Positions 48,274 through 58,254 of a stretch of 64,000 nucleotides of DNA are shown here, in pieces. Below the pieces are notes generated by a model. The model saw nothing but the letters and a program-made list of their open reading frames with translations, ran no database searches and was not told the origin of the DNA. Both the position numbers and the translations under genes were made by a program. The stretch is from Mangifera indica (Eukaryota; Streptophyta; Magnoliopsida; Sapindales; Anacardiaceae), in assembly GCF_011075055.1 (NCBI RefSeq), contig NC_058153.1, positions 9,796,001 to 9,860,000 on the forward strand, read 5' to 3'. The stretch's first letter is position 1, and every line of letters starts with the position of its first letter.

Positions 48274-49161
48274 TTTTAATTAGGCCAAAAGACTTGTTCC
48301 CACCCAAGGTATAACGAAAATCCAAAAACCCCCTCAAACTTTCGAAAACCCAAACATCTATTCATGAACAAAATTCTATTAAAAAACTTAGTTAAAGTTA
48401 AGGGCAAAACTATCATTTAATAAATAAATTTTAAAAACATAAAATTCATTATATTTTCCCCCATAAGTTTTTAAAACTAATAACTTCACCCTTACCTAAA
48501 GTTTTCAAACTTTGAAAAGTAACATTCCCTCTCCCTCAAACTTAGGGTTTTTTTCCTCCCCATTTTGGCCACCATCTCTAATGAACGATAACTGGTCCTT
48601 CTTGCTTTTAGCGATGCTTATCCTTTAATGATGCCTCTTAATTTGAAGCCCTCTCTTTCTAGAAAAAATTCAAACGTCCTTTGTTTGGATTGAAAAATCT
48701 AGACAAATGAGCCCATTGTCTGGACGACGATAATGAGACTAAGGCATTGTCGTTGTTTAGAAGATGAGCTCTTTTGTATGAATTTTTTGGTCTAGACATT
48801 ATCCAAGGGCTTCAAACCAAGAGGCATTACCAGGAGAAAGAAAGAGTAATCTTCGTTCTTAGGAGATAGTGGTTGAAATGAGGAGGAAGAAAATCATAAG
48901 TTTTGGGGGGGAGGATGCTACTTTTCAAAGTTTGAAAACTTTAGGCAAAATTGTTAGGTTTTAAAACTTAGGGGTGAAAATTTAATGAATTTTATGTTTT
49001 AAATTTTGTTCATTAAATGATGGATTTGCCCATAACTTTAGTTGAATTTTTTAATAGAATTTTGCTCATGAGTGAGTGTGTAGGTTTTCGAAAGTTGAAA
49101 GGGTTTACTTTGGGTTTTCACTACACCTTGGGTGGGAATAAGTCTTTTGACATTTTAATTA
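48274..49161. mobile_element. Foldback-type non-autonomous element, copy 3, with perfect 9-bp target duplication (element 48283-49152)
   Basis: Seen: TTTTAATTA flanks both ends (48274-48282 and 49153-49161). Termini are GGCCAAAAGACTTGTTCCC and, inverted, TGTCAAAAGACTTATTCCC. Arms of about 270 bp match closely (for example CATAAAATTCATTA and TTCAAACTTTGAAAAGTA in both), and the central part is inverted too (GCCTCTTAATTTGAAGCCC against GGGCTTCAAACCAAGAGGC), so nearly all 870 bp fold back. Copy A of the host block has TTTTAATTA once, with no insertion. The 9-bp duplication and end sequence fit a Mutator-type non-autonomous element; the transposase source is unknown. Confidence 0.92.
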
Positions 49162-49309
49162 AAGATAAAGTAACACCCATTCATAGCATAAATTATGTAT
49201 AAAAAACTAAGCATAAATATCACTACTTTTTTTAAATATATAAAAGATTAAAAACCCTTTTATACGAAAGTGTTTCAATGGCAATGAATTCTCATAACTT
49301 TTGTGATGG

Positions 49310-49600
49310 TCTCTTGTAATGCAATGGAGTCAGTAGAATCCCTCTGGAAACAATAATTTGGTCTTGAAACGAAGAGGAAAAGTGGTGGCTTGCAAAAGTT
49401 CTTGTGTTTTTGCAAAATCAGATAGGTATTGTTGCATTGGGGAGTTTGTTTGTAAATCCAAAAAATTGGTAGTTGATTTTTTTTTTCAACTTGTTTAAAG
49501 CAATTTGCCCCAGGGCATATAACTATGTCTATGATGATTCTACAAAGCATGCATATCATTTTGTTCTCCAAATGGATGAAATAGTTATCTATATTTAGTA
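49310..49600 (+). pseudogene. Thaumatin-like protein pseudogene, copy B
   Basis: Seen: the 3' half of the family only: C-N-G-V-S-R near 49318-49340, a W-L-A-K-V-L-V-F (out of frame V-V-A-C-K-S-S-C-V) block near 49390, and F-K-A-I-C-P-R-A-Y-N-Y-V-Y-D-D at about 49493-49540. It keeps the second Asp of YDD that copy A has as Asn. Lacks the W-x-R-x-G-C block present in copy A because of a deletion. Not functional. Confidence 0.7.
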
Positions 49601-49620
49601 CATATCATGAATAATTTTTA

Positions 49621-49705
49621 GGGAAATTAATTAATTTGCTCAAAATTTATGGGTCAAAGGCGAATTTGCCCAAACTTTTATGCTTTAAATGAAAATGCCA
49701 TTTTT
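49621..49705 (+). repeat. MULE left terminal inverted repeat
   Basis: About 85 bp; starts GGGAAATTAATT. Aligns with the inverse of 57084-57168. Confidence 0.65.
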
Positions 49706-50099
49706 TCCATTAAAGACGAAATTGCCTTTTTAGTACAGACAAAGAAAACAATGACTTTTTCCTTTCCCAGCCATATGAATCTTGTAGTTTTCTCCATGAA
49801 ATTGTAGATGCACCAGTTGACTTCCTTTGACAAATTTTGTGACTTTTCTAATGACCAAAATGAGTGAAAAGGTTAGTAAAACAATCCTTATAATGCTTTT
49901 ATACATTTTAGTGTAAGATTTAGATGATTCAATAAAGTATTTGGGTGTTTAGACTTATGGTTTTGATTTGAAACATTTGATGAAATCGTTTGATTCGTTG
50001 GTGTTTTGGATTAATTTTCTTAGGGCTTCTGTATTAGAGTAGATGCAGAGTTGATTATTGATGGAATGAGATTTGAAAAATGAAGTTTGAGAGGTCAAA

Positions 50100-50460
50100 T
50101 TTGACCACATGAATTTGACTCTCACTATGTAAATTCTTTGTTCACCACATGAATTTGCATAGTGAGATTTCTTAGAGATAGGGAGGTATTGGGTAGCTTT
50201 CAAACTTTTTGGACCACATGAATTCGTGTGGTTGGGGACCAAAGTGCAAGTTTTTAAACAATGCCACATAGGTACAACATGTGATAGGGAAAAGTGAGAA
50301 TTTTCAAAATAGCTTAACACACGAATTCTTGTGGTGGGGAGTAAAGTGTAGTTTTTTGAAGTTTTTCCACCACACGAATTCACGTGGTGGTGGTTGGGGG
50401 TAGAATGATGGTTTCAAATTTTGGGTGTTTCATAAAGTTTTTCCACCACACGAGCATAAG
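50100..50460. repeat. Reiterated palindromic CCACACGAATTCGTGTGG motif
   Basis: Six occurrences of CCACAYGAATT or half-sites at about 50104, 50141, 50212, 50321, 50370 and 50443. Three are close to full palindromes, for example ACCACATGAATTCGTGTGGT and CCACACGAATTCACGTGG. Located 0.5-0.8 kb inside the left end of the MULE, upstream of its Ulp1-like gene. May be subterminal protein-binding sites or part of a decayed repeat. Confidence 0.7.
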
Positions 50461-50559
50461 TCAATTCTATACAATGAGTTGAGTCACGTTTTCCAATAGA
50501 AACCTTTCTGATGCAATAAAGTTGGTTTTATTGTGTTATCTTCATATGGGTTATTAGAG

Positions 50560-53500
50560 AGTGATTTGAGGAAAAAAATCTCCCAAAAGGTATTACAATT
50601 GGCTTATCATCTTGATGGATTCAATGCATACCTATAGAGACTACGGATGTGGCATATGATGTATCATTCGATTTGTGACAATATCACTTGAACGTGTATG
50701 GAGACTGGCCTTATGAAGAATAAGGAAAACTTTATGAAACAATATGGTATTATAGGGTTCTCGCCAGCTTTTCAAGTAATTGTATCATTTTGTAATTAAA
50801 AAAAAAATTGTGATTAAAATAGAAACCATTTAATACGACTATAATTTTTTAGAGTAACACATTTAATTTAAAATTGCAATTTTGGATATACAAGATGTTA
50901 GACACACTATATCGATGGGTGGATATCATGTTAATTTTAAGATTTCCATGTATGTTGAAATGACACATGAGAGATATCTTGAGATGAGAGGCTATCCAAA
51001 CTATCTTCACTAGAGATATAGTAAGTAATACTTTGTTATTGATTAAAATATGAATAAGGTAACAAAGTTTAGTTAAACAAAATTTGCGTAATTTTAATTT
51101 AATGAATAAAATGATGTTAATTTCCCGCTAGTTTTATTTTTGATTGAGAAAGTCGTAGACTAGTATGATGACATCGTTCGATACATGAGAATGTCAAATA
51201 TACAATCTTCTTCATTGACATCCTAATCCTCCTCATCAAGAGAAGCATCATCTGCTCCTCTTGAAGTTGCTTCTCTAGTCGTTGCTCCTACTCTTGTTGA
51301 GTCTCTTATTCAACCCTCTGTCATGGAGCCCACCTCAGTCAATGCCCCTGTTGTGACCCTTGCCATTAAATAGATATCACCGGAGTCCCCTGTTATGCCC
51401 TTTGCCTCCGACATACTTTAGATGATCCCCATATCACTGTACAAGATTTCTCTTTGTGTTACTTTGATGTTGTATTGGCTCGATGGGATAATTTTTTCTT
51501 AGATTGGATGACTTATCTAGAGGATAAAATGACATATATGGAGGATAAGATTACATATATGGAGGACACACTGACTTATCTCCAAACAAATACTGTCGTG
51601 CAGGTTAAAAAGTTAATGAAAAATTTTTAAACAGTTTAATTTAACATGAAAACATGTAAACCCTATATTAATTGTATATGTTGTTACAGTTTCCTTATAA
51701 AGATGATGAAAGACCCATATTTACTTCTCCACCCATACTCGAGGTAAGTACTAAATTATTAAAGCATTTTGGACGTGATATTTGAGAAACACTTTGATTA
51801 CCTATTAACTTGTGATTGTTGATATTATGACAACATCTATTTTTTGATGAGAGACCATTGAAGGACGATCCCATATTAACTTTTGTTCTGATAGTTAAAG
51901 TCAGTACAACATCGATTGAATACATAATAATATTTTTTAAACAATTTGATTAATCAATATATTTATAAATTTTAATAAAGTTACAAGATGTTGGTGATGA
52001 AGGATTATGTATGAGGGTTCCCCATTAACACATTATTTGATGTTTGAGGTAAGACGACGTTGTCTGTATATGTTATATTGGAATTCAATATTTGATTACC
52101 TATTAACTCATAATTTTTGATATTGTGACAGTGTCCCAAAGTTAATGAAGCCCTAGCAAAAGGGAATCCTATATTAACTTTCTTTGATGGTTGAGATAAG
52201 TTATTGGTCATTTGATTAGTTCTAGGTAAATCATATGTGGTCATTCACTTTTTATAAGTCGTTATTATAAGATATCTGATTATTCTATCTCAACACCCTA
52301 AGCAAGGGTAAAAAGGTGGTTGATATTGCCTCTCAAGGTAACGAGGTGATTGATATTTCCTTTCAAAGGAACGAGGTGGTTCATATCCCATCACATAAGG
52401 AGGTAATCATGGTATACAAATTTCATAAACGTTTTCAGTCTATTTTAATAAATGAAAAGTCTATTATTTATTTATTGTTTATAAACTCCAACTTGTCCAA
52501 ACATTTGATGTAGTCAATTTGACCTCTCTTGAGAATTCTTCAGCCATGACTCTTGCTTTACATAAGGTATTTAAATAGATTTGGAAACCTCATGAGTTAA
52601 TATAATTTTAAATGACATATTATTGTTTTTGGATAGTATTTTTGCACATTTCATGGTCAACTTGTAAAAAAGAGACCACTCGTTTATAACTTGTACACAA
52701 ACCCATTGAAACCAAAAATCCAACAAACCAGGCCTGTAGTGCGATTATTGACAACCAAATAAGAGAAAAATTTTAAGAAATGGTATGATGAATCTAACCT
52801 TTTTTAGAAAAGAGAGGTGTACAACATTGAGATAATGACTAAAATTTCTTTTTAGGGTACAGTTATGGACATATTAAGTGTTATCCGATGAGATGAGTTG
52901 ACTTTATCTATTAATTTAGTTTGTTAATATAAATCACCATTGAGTTGTGTTTATCATGTTATATTATCTGCTTTTACAACACGTGGATTTTGTTGTTTGG
53001 GACAACTATATGATGACAACATGACATTGTGAAGAAGGTCCGTCAGAACTGGATGACAGTCATGACTTGTTTTGTTACACATCTTTCACATGAGCATGGT
53101 GCGTGGATGAATGATCAGGATAATTACAAGTTTCCTATACTTTTCACAAGATTGGTCGATACGGATTATCCCCCCCGACTTATATTTGTAACCATAGGGT
53201 GTGGTGGATGAGGTACGAATTCAATAATCAATTACCTTGAAAGGATTAATTAATTAATAACCATTCAATTAAGGTATCTTAAATGTATTTTGTCAATATG
53301 TGTAGATTTTTATCCTTATAAACTTTGACAATGCATATTAAGTGGTAGGCATTGTGGATTTTAAAGAGTGGAAGATCATAGTTTATAACTCGTTATAAAG
53401 TTTTACTACTAACCCAGAGATGTTTAGTATGAAGATGTTGGGTAATACATCTACAATTTTGCACTTGCTAATGGTAACTGTAATAGACGCCCCTATTAGG

Positions 53501-53620
53501 TGATTGTGGTGTGTTCATGTTATGCTACATCGTATGTCTAAAATTGGTTGACCTTTATCCTTTAAGGCTGAAGACTTAATACACTTACACAAGTGCTTAG
53601 CCACATGGTTATTTTTTTAG
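50560..53620 (+). pseudogene. DUF1985-Ulp1-like (C48) protease gene of the MULE, decayed
   Basis: Seen on +: about 50605-50640 L-D-G-F-N-A-Y and 50740-50778 I-I-G-F-S-P-A-F-Q-V match the DUF1985 L-D-A-F-N-x-Y-P-W and G-F-P-x-A-F-Q-V blocks. A 21-nt tandem repeat at 51505-51575 encodes heptads (M-T-Y-L-E-D-K), probably coiled coil. 53330-53400 reads D-N-A-Y-stop-V-V-G-I-V-D-F-K-E-W-K-I-I-V-Y-N-S, the Ulp1 HW...I-x-V-Y-D-S core with His and Trp lost. The catalytic D-C-G is not recognisable. Known: Ulp1 enzymes cleave SUMO; the role of transposon-borne copies is unknown. Intron structure cannot be restored. Confidence 0.72.
51505..51575 (+). repeat. 21-bp tandem repeat encoding a heptad
   Basis: Three to four units of ATGACATATATGGAGGATAA type, keeping the frame (M-T-Y-M-E-D-K). 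Probably coiled-coil coding in the parent gene. Confidence 0.7.
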
Positions 53621-53824
53621 GACATTAATTGACTTATATGTTATATGTGTTTGTATCTGTATATATTTCTAAGAATTTACTTATAGGTTATATGCATTAG
53701 TATGTTTATATGTTTGTGTATGCAATTATATGTATTTGTCCATGCATAAAGTTACTATAACCGATCGACCAAGTCAACAACAAATGACACAAAATAGATA
53801 TATGAAATCAATATTGACATATAT

Positions 53825-53992
53825 AACAAGTACAATCACAAATTTTATAGATAAATTAACAAGTAAAATCATAAGTTTTATAGATAAAATTAACAAGTAC
53901 AATTACAAATTTTATATCTAGAGTAACAAGTACAATCACAAATTTTATATCTAAATAAACAAGTATAATCACAAATTTTATAGCTAAAATGA
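53825..53992. repeat. 33-34 bp tandem repeat, five units, in the convergent spacer
   Basis: Units begin AACAAGTACAATCACAAATT and end TTTATAGATAAA-like. They lie between the end of the Ulp1-like relic and the end of the transposase relic, where both transcripts would terminate. Confidence 0.85.
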
Positions 53993-54169
53993 CAAGAACA
54001 AGTTTAAGTTTTTATGTAATTATCTTTGGTCTTTGTCCTTTATTGCAAAACTTGATGGTACAAAGCTAAGTGTCAGAATAAGAATATTACAATTATATCG
54101 GGTATGCCTAAGTTTCTTATATCGATTATAAATTTGTTGTTCAATAGCCTTATGTTACGAAAGACTTCT

Positions 54170-56460
54170 GTTTTTATTGGTTGGATGACATGCACAATGA
54201 TGATGGACGAATGGTAGATGCATAATACGTGTCTCCTCTATATGCAACCACACTAATTGATCCCTTAATGGATTGACAGTCTTCGCATAAGCTATACGGT
54301 AAAATGCAGTGTTGTAATGGGAATACACTCATTGAACACAAGTGGTGAGTTTCATATATCTTGCAACGACGATGACATGTGTCTAGGGAATCTATGATAG
54401 TTGAAATTTTCGACACGTGTATGTCCACTCCTCAAGGTCCACCACACTTTCATATTGGTCATTATCCAAAACCTCGTATCATTGAGATGTAATAGGACAA
54501 ACCTCTAAGTTCGAAAACTTTCACACATGCTTGACAATCTTCTCCTCTGCCCAAAGTGTTATCGTGTTGGCGCAAGCATTTGCAATTAATATAAATATGA
54601 ACATATATGTTAAACTATAATTAAGTGTAAGTATACATAAACACACTAATAACTTGTTATATTATTGAATATATACTTGCATGATTTTTACTTTTGTAAA
54701 ACCATCAATGTAATGTACCTTTTATGAACTTAGCAAGCACAGTAATGAGCAAACCCCAAACATGTATGACAAGCGTATTGAATGACTTTGCAATATTGGT
54801 AGTCATTATATTGTACTTATGACTTGGGAAATATGCCCTTGCCTATTGATTATAACTTACCTCACACATGTACACTATTACATTAGGGTGTATATAGGGC
54901 AATGACTTCATTATTTCTCAAAATTCATACTCTGTATATGTATTAGCTATCTCCAATACACCCATATGACTTTTGTGTTCTTCTTGTACTTGGATTGCAT
55001 GTTATAGTGAAGGTGATGACAACAATATCTATGATGCATATCTAGGAAGACTATAACCATTTTTACCATCCAATGCAACAGTTATAAATAATTGGTCCAG
55101 ATATCTACCCTTTAAGAAGACAACATCAATACAAATTGTTGGATGAATATGTTGTTGAATACACGGATACTACAATCCAATGCCATGTAAAAGTACTTAA
55201 ATTGTTCTTACTCATTCATTAGGATATACGTCATAGTACTCAGATTATAATGCACTAAATTGTAACAATATTATGATAGAAATGGCTTTTCTAGTATGCC
55301 CCTCAATGCTTGAAGTGTCTAATTTCTCGCTCTACCATACTTGTGCATATGATATATCAATTTTATACCAGTCAACGATGTCCACAATGTTCTTCTTAGG
55401 TCAATACACACGATCAACCAATATAAATCTTGTCTTCAAAATTTGGCCTCAAGCTCAAACCCCAACTTGCTTATGATGTGACATTATCTGATCTCTAGGA
55501 CGTGTGCTGGCTATCTAAACGACGTAGTCCCACGCTGTTTACCCATGCGCACCAATTACATTACTTATGACAACATTTAACCTTCCATCTAATTATGTCT
55601 CACTTGCGCACTTTAAACTAATATCCCTTTTCAAGAGCATCTCGAGTTTTGCATCAAAACATGTTGTTTACTTGAGAATAGTATACCAATTTTTGGAGAA
55701 TTACTATCTTTTCGCATTCCTTAGCTTGTGGATATGGATGGCTGGTTAGAAATTTTAGGTAACTAATGAAATGCATCAATACGAACATTCTCGACATCAA
55801 GATTTGCATGAGGGAAACTACTTGTACCTCAAGTATCGTAATTAACATATGTCTTCTCCTCAAACTCCAATTACCCACTGGAAATATCATGCATAACCTT
55901 CCCATCAAATTCACTCTAATCTAGAAATTTTTCTTCATTGTCACAAGCAAATTCTTCTATATTATACAATACATCAACCTAGACATCATTTAAATATGCA
56001 AAATCTTCCTCAAAAAATTATTGTTTCGGATGGATCCTGATAGTTTGAACCCCTCATAAACCAATCTCATGATCTTGTGGACAATTACTCAGCTCACCTC
56101 CTTATAAACCATTATCTGCCTGTTAAACCTCATAACCATTGCCATCAAGTGTAGTTTTTACAAAAACTGAAACATATTCTTCAAAGAGGTTAGTTAGACC
56201 ATTAAAAATCTCAATATTTTCATCATTTGAGATTTCAATAGGGATGTTGTCATCAAGATGTCTTGGTCTCATGTTTATCTGATTGTTGTTTACCTTTCGA
56301 TCTATGTTACACTTTTCTCTTACTATTTGAATTAATCTCTCAAATGTTGTATGTTTTGGAATTTTAATCAATTTCCTATTCCCTCCAATATATTTCATTA
56401 TGTTGTCACCTTTTTCTATCCATTCACCTCCCCCTCCCCTCTTCCCTCCCATATCTAATT
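54170..56460 (-). pseudogene. MURA-type transposase of the MULE, nearly full length but with stops
   Basis: Seen on minus, N to C: 56452-56123, an open segment with G-G-x-W-x-x-G and R-K-L-I-K-I-P-K-H-T-T-F-E-R-L (PB1-like N-terminus of MULE transposases). About 55600-55540, C-C-H-K-C-N-W-C-A-W (MuDR-type DNA-binding Cys cluster). About 55440-55350, I-D-I-S-Y-A-Q-V-W. 55140-55081, I-C-I-D-V-V-F-L-K-G-R-Y-L-D-Q-L, with a catalytic-core Asp. 54850-54781, A-R-A-Y-F-P-S-H-K-Y-N-I-M-T-T-N-I. 54400-54320, a degraded SWIM finger in which the His after the third Cys is Met. In-frame stops are distributed along its length (for example near 55470 and 55200). Known: the enzyme cuts and pastes the element; this copy is inactive. 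Confidence 0.88.
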
Positions 56461-57083
56461 GAAGTATATCCTGCTATTTCGATCAATCTTATAATGATCA
56501 ATATTGATAACCAAATTAATTTGAAAATAACATAAGAAATTGTACAAATATAATCAACAAAAATAACATGACCAAAAATACTATTTAAAGATTTAAGTTA
56601 CATTATTTTAAGAAGTTTGAGTTTCATGATTTTATTTATATTGTACGATTACACTTATTCTATAATTTTACTACATATTGTAACTGTTGATATACTATGA
56701 ATAATTTAATACCAATTTTATAAAATATCACTAACACCTTTGATTGTAAAATATCATTTCACCCCTTAATTTTATAATTATAAAATACCTCCTATATTTT
56801 TTACCATTTTAATTTTTAGACATAATTTTAATTTATTATATAAGACACCACATATAATTGCATTATCAATAAAAGTAATAACAATTGGAGTTATAATACG
56901 TATAAATATTTTGATATCACAAACTTTTTTCCTTTTGCTCGAAATCACGATCATGAATTTTTTTCTCTCTTTTGAAATTTCGCTCAGATAATGAGTAAAA
57001 ATTATATATATAAAGGCATTATAGAGTTTTGATTTATATATAATAAATGAATAATAGTTTTGGTATATTTTTGAATATTTAGG

Positions 57084-57168
57084 GTAATTTCGTTTACTCC
57101 TTCATAATTTGGGTATTTTTGTTTAAGCCAAAAAATTGTAAGGCAAATTTTTTTTTTTGGAATATTCC
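57084..57168 (-). repeat. MULE right terminal inverted repeat
   Basis: Inverse of the left terminus; outermost bases GGAATATTCC. Confidence 0.65.
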
Positions 57169-57177
57169 TAATTTTCA

Positions 57178-58254
57178 AAGTTCAAGATTGAATAAAGCTG
57201 TAATATTTTGATAAATTAATATGATTCGGTTGGCTGACAGAAATGAACTTTGATGAACACTATTGGAAGGATTTGGAACCACTGAGTAGGTAGTTACGTA
57301 TTGGTCTTGGTGAGTTCTAGTTTTTTAAATCTTAGAAATGTATGCTGGCGTATATGTTTGGGCATAAAACCCACTCCTAGTTGAGGATTACTTTATTTTG
57401 AGTTGGTAAAAATTTATTTAATTATCTTCTGAAAAGGTATTTGATCTCCTAAGACATAATATAAAGGGATTATCGATATTTCAACAATCTCATAAGGATA
57501 TATTTTCTTTCATTAAAACTCATAAAGATTATTGACATTTACTCTAATAAGAATGAATAAACCCTTTCTGGGATTTAAATGGTAAACATATGTTTAGCGA
57601 AAAAGGCAAAATCCATGTTTTCTGAATAACACTAATTTGTATATTTTACAATTAAAATTTACTTTCATAATTAAGTTGAAGTTTGTGAGTAGAAACAGAT
57701 TCGAATCAAGTGAATTTAAACAAAAATTAGTTTGAACTTAAGCTTGTAAACAGTAATATTGGATGATGTAAACAGTAAATGTTGAAAACAAAAAAGAATT
57801 GTCTAATAAAAGAAAAAATAAAAATAAGATAAATAGAAGAAAAAAGTAATTAAGAAAAAAGAAAAAGGATAGATGACACGGCAATATCAGGCATAAGAAC
57901 TGTTCCTGAACATGATGAGCATTGAATAGCTAGCCAAGCCTGAGTCCGTTCGGATCGGCCCAAATCTCCTGCTGTTTGTGAGGATTATTGATTATTCTAA
58001 ATCAGTAAATTGAGCTGAACCTGCTTCCATAAAGCCGTGGCCCAATTTTAAATTTCTTCTTGCCCAATGTTTGATAAAATAATAAATTGACATATATTGA
58101 ATAAAGCAAAATGAATTAGTGTACAATAATCCCTTTTGAAAGTTACATTATAAGGAAGCCAGATCTGCTGGATCTTCTACTCATTCACCTAAAGCTCTTT
58201 AATTCATGTCAGCAGAATCTTTAGTCATTGTGAGAGAAATAAAATAAAGTTTCT
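57178..58254. other. Spacer and presumed 3' flank of the kinase gene
   Basis: AT-rich with no gene recognised. The kinase 3' untranslated region presumably covers the part just below 58255. A purine-rich block of A/G runs lies at 57780-57870. Confidence 0.35.

Larger units (their letters stand above)
48007..49612 (+). repeat. Duplicated block, copy B, right part
   Basis: Matches copy A 32107-32425 over 48007-48282, then, after the foldback insertion 48283-49152, matches copy A 32400-32975 from 49153 to about 49600, with an internal deletion of about 165 bp near 49300. Confidence 0.85.
49612..57177. mobile_element. Two-gene MULE (element 49621-57168) with Ulp1-like and MURA-like genes
   Basis: Seen: left end GGGAAATTAATTAATTTGC (49621) and inverted right end GGAATATTCC...AATTTGCC (57168) continue as alignable inverted repeats for about 85 bp (shared CAAA...TTATG and CCC blocks, roughly 60% identical by eye). 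Flanking 9-mers are TAATTTTTA (49612-49620) and TAATTTTCA (57169-57177), matching at 8 of 9. Inside, a DUF1985-Ulp1-like relic on + and a full-length MURA-type transposase relic on - converge. Known: Mutator elements make 9-bp duplications, and some plant MULEs carry Ulp1. Both genes are dead. Confidence 0.8.

Noticed and set aside
49955..50383. 142-codon minus-strand frame with recurring N-S-C-G
   Set aside because: The recurrence is produced by the palindromic DNA motif array; no protein family recognised.
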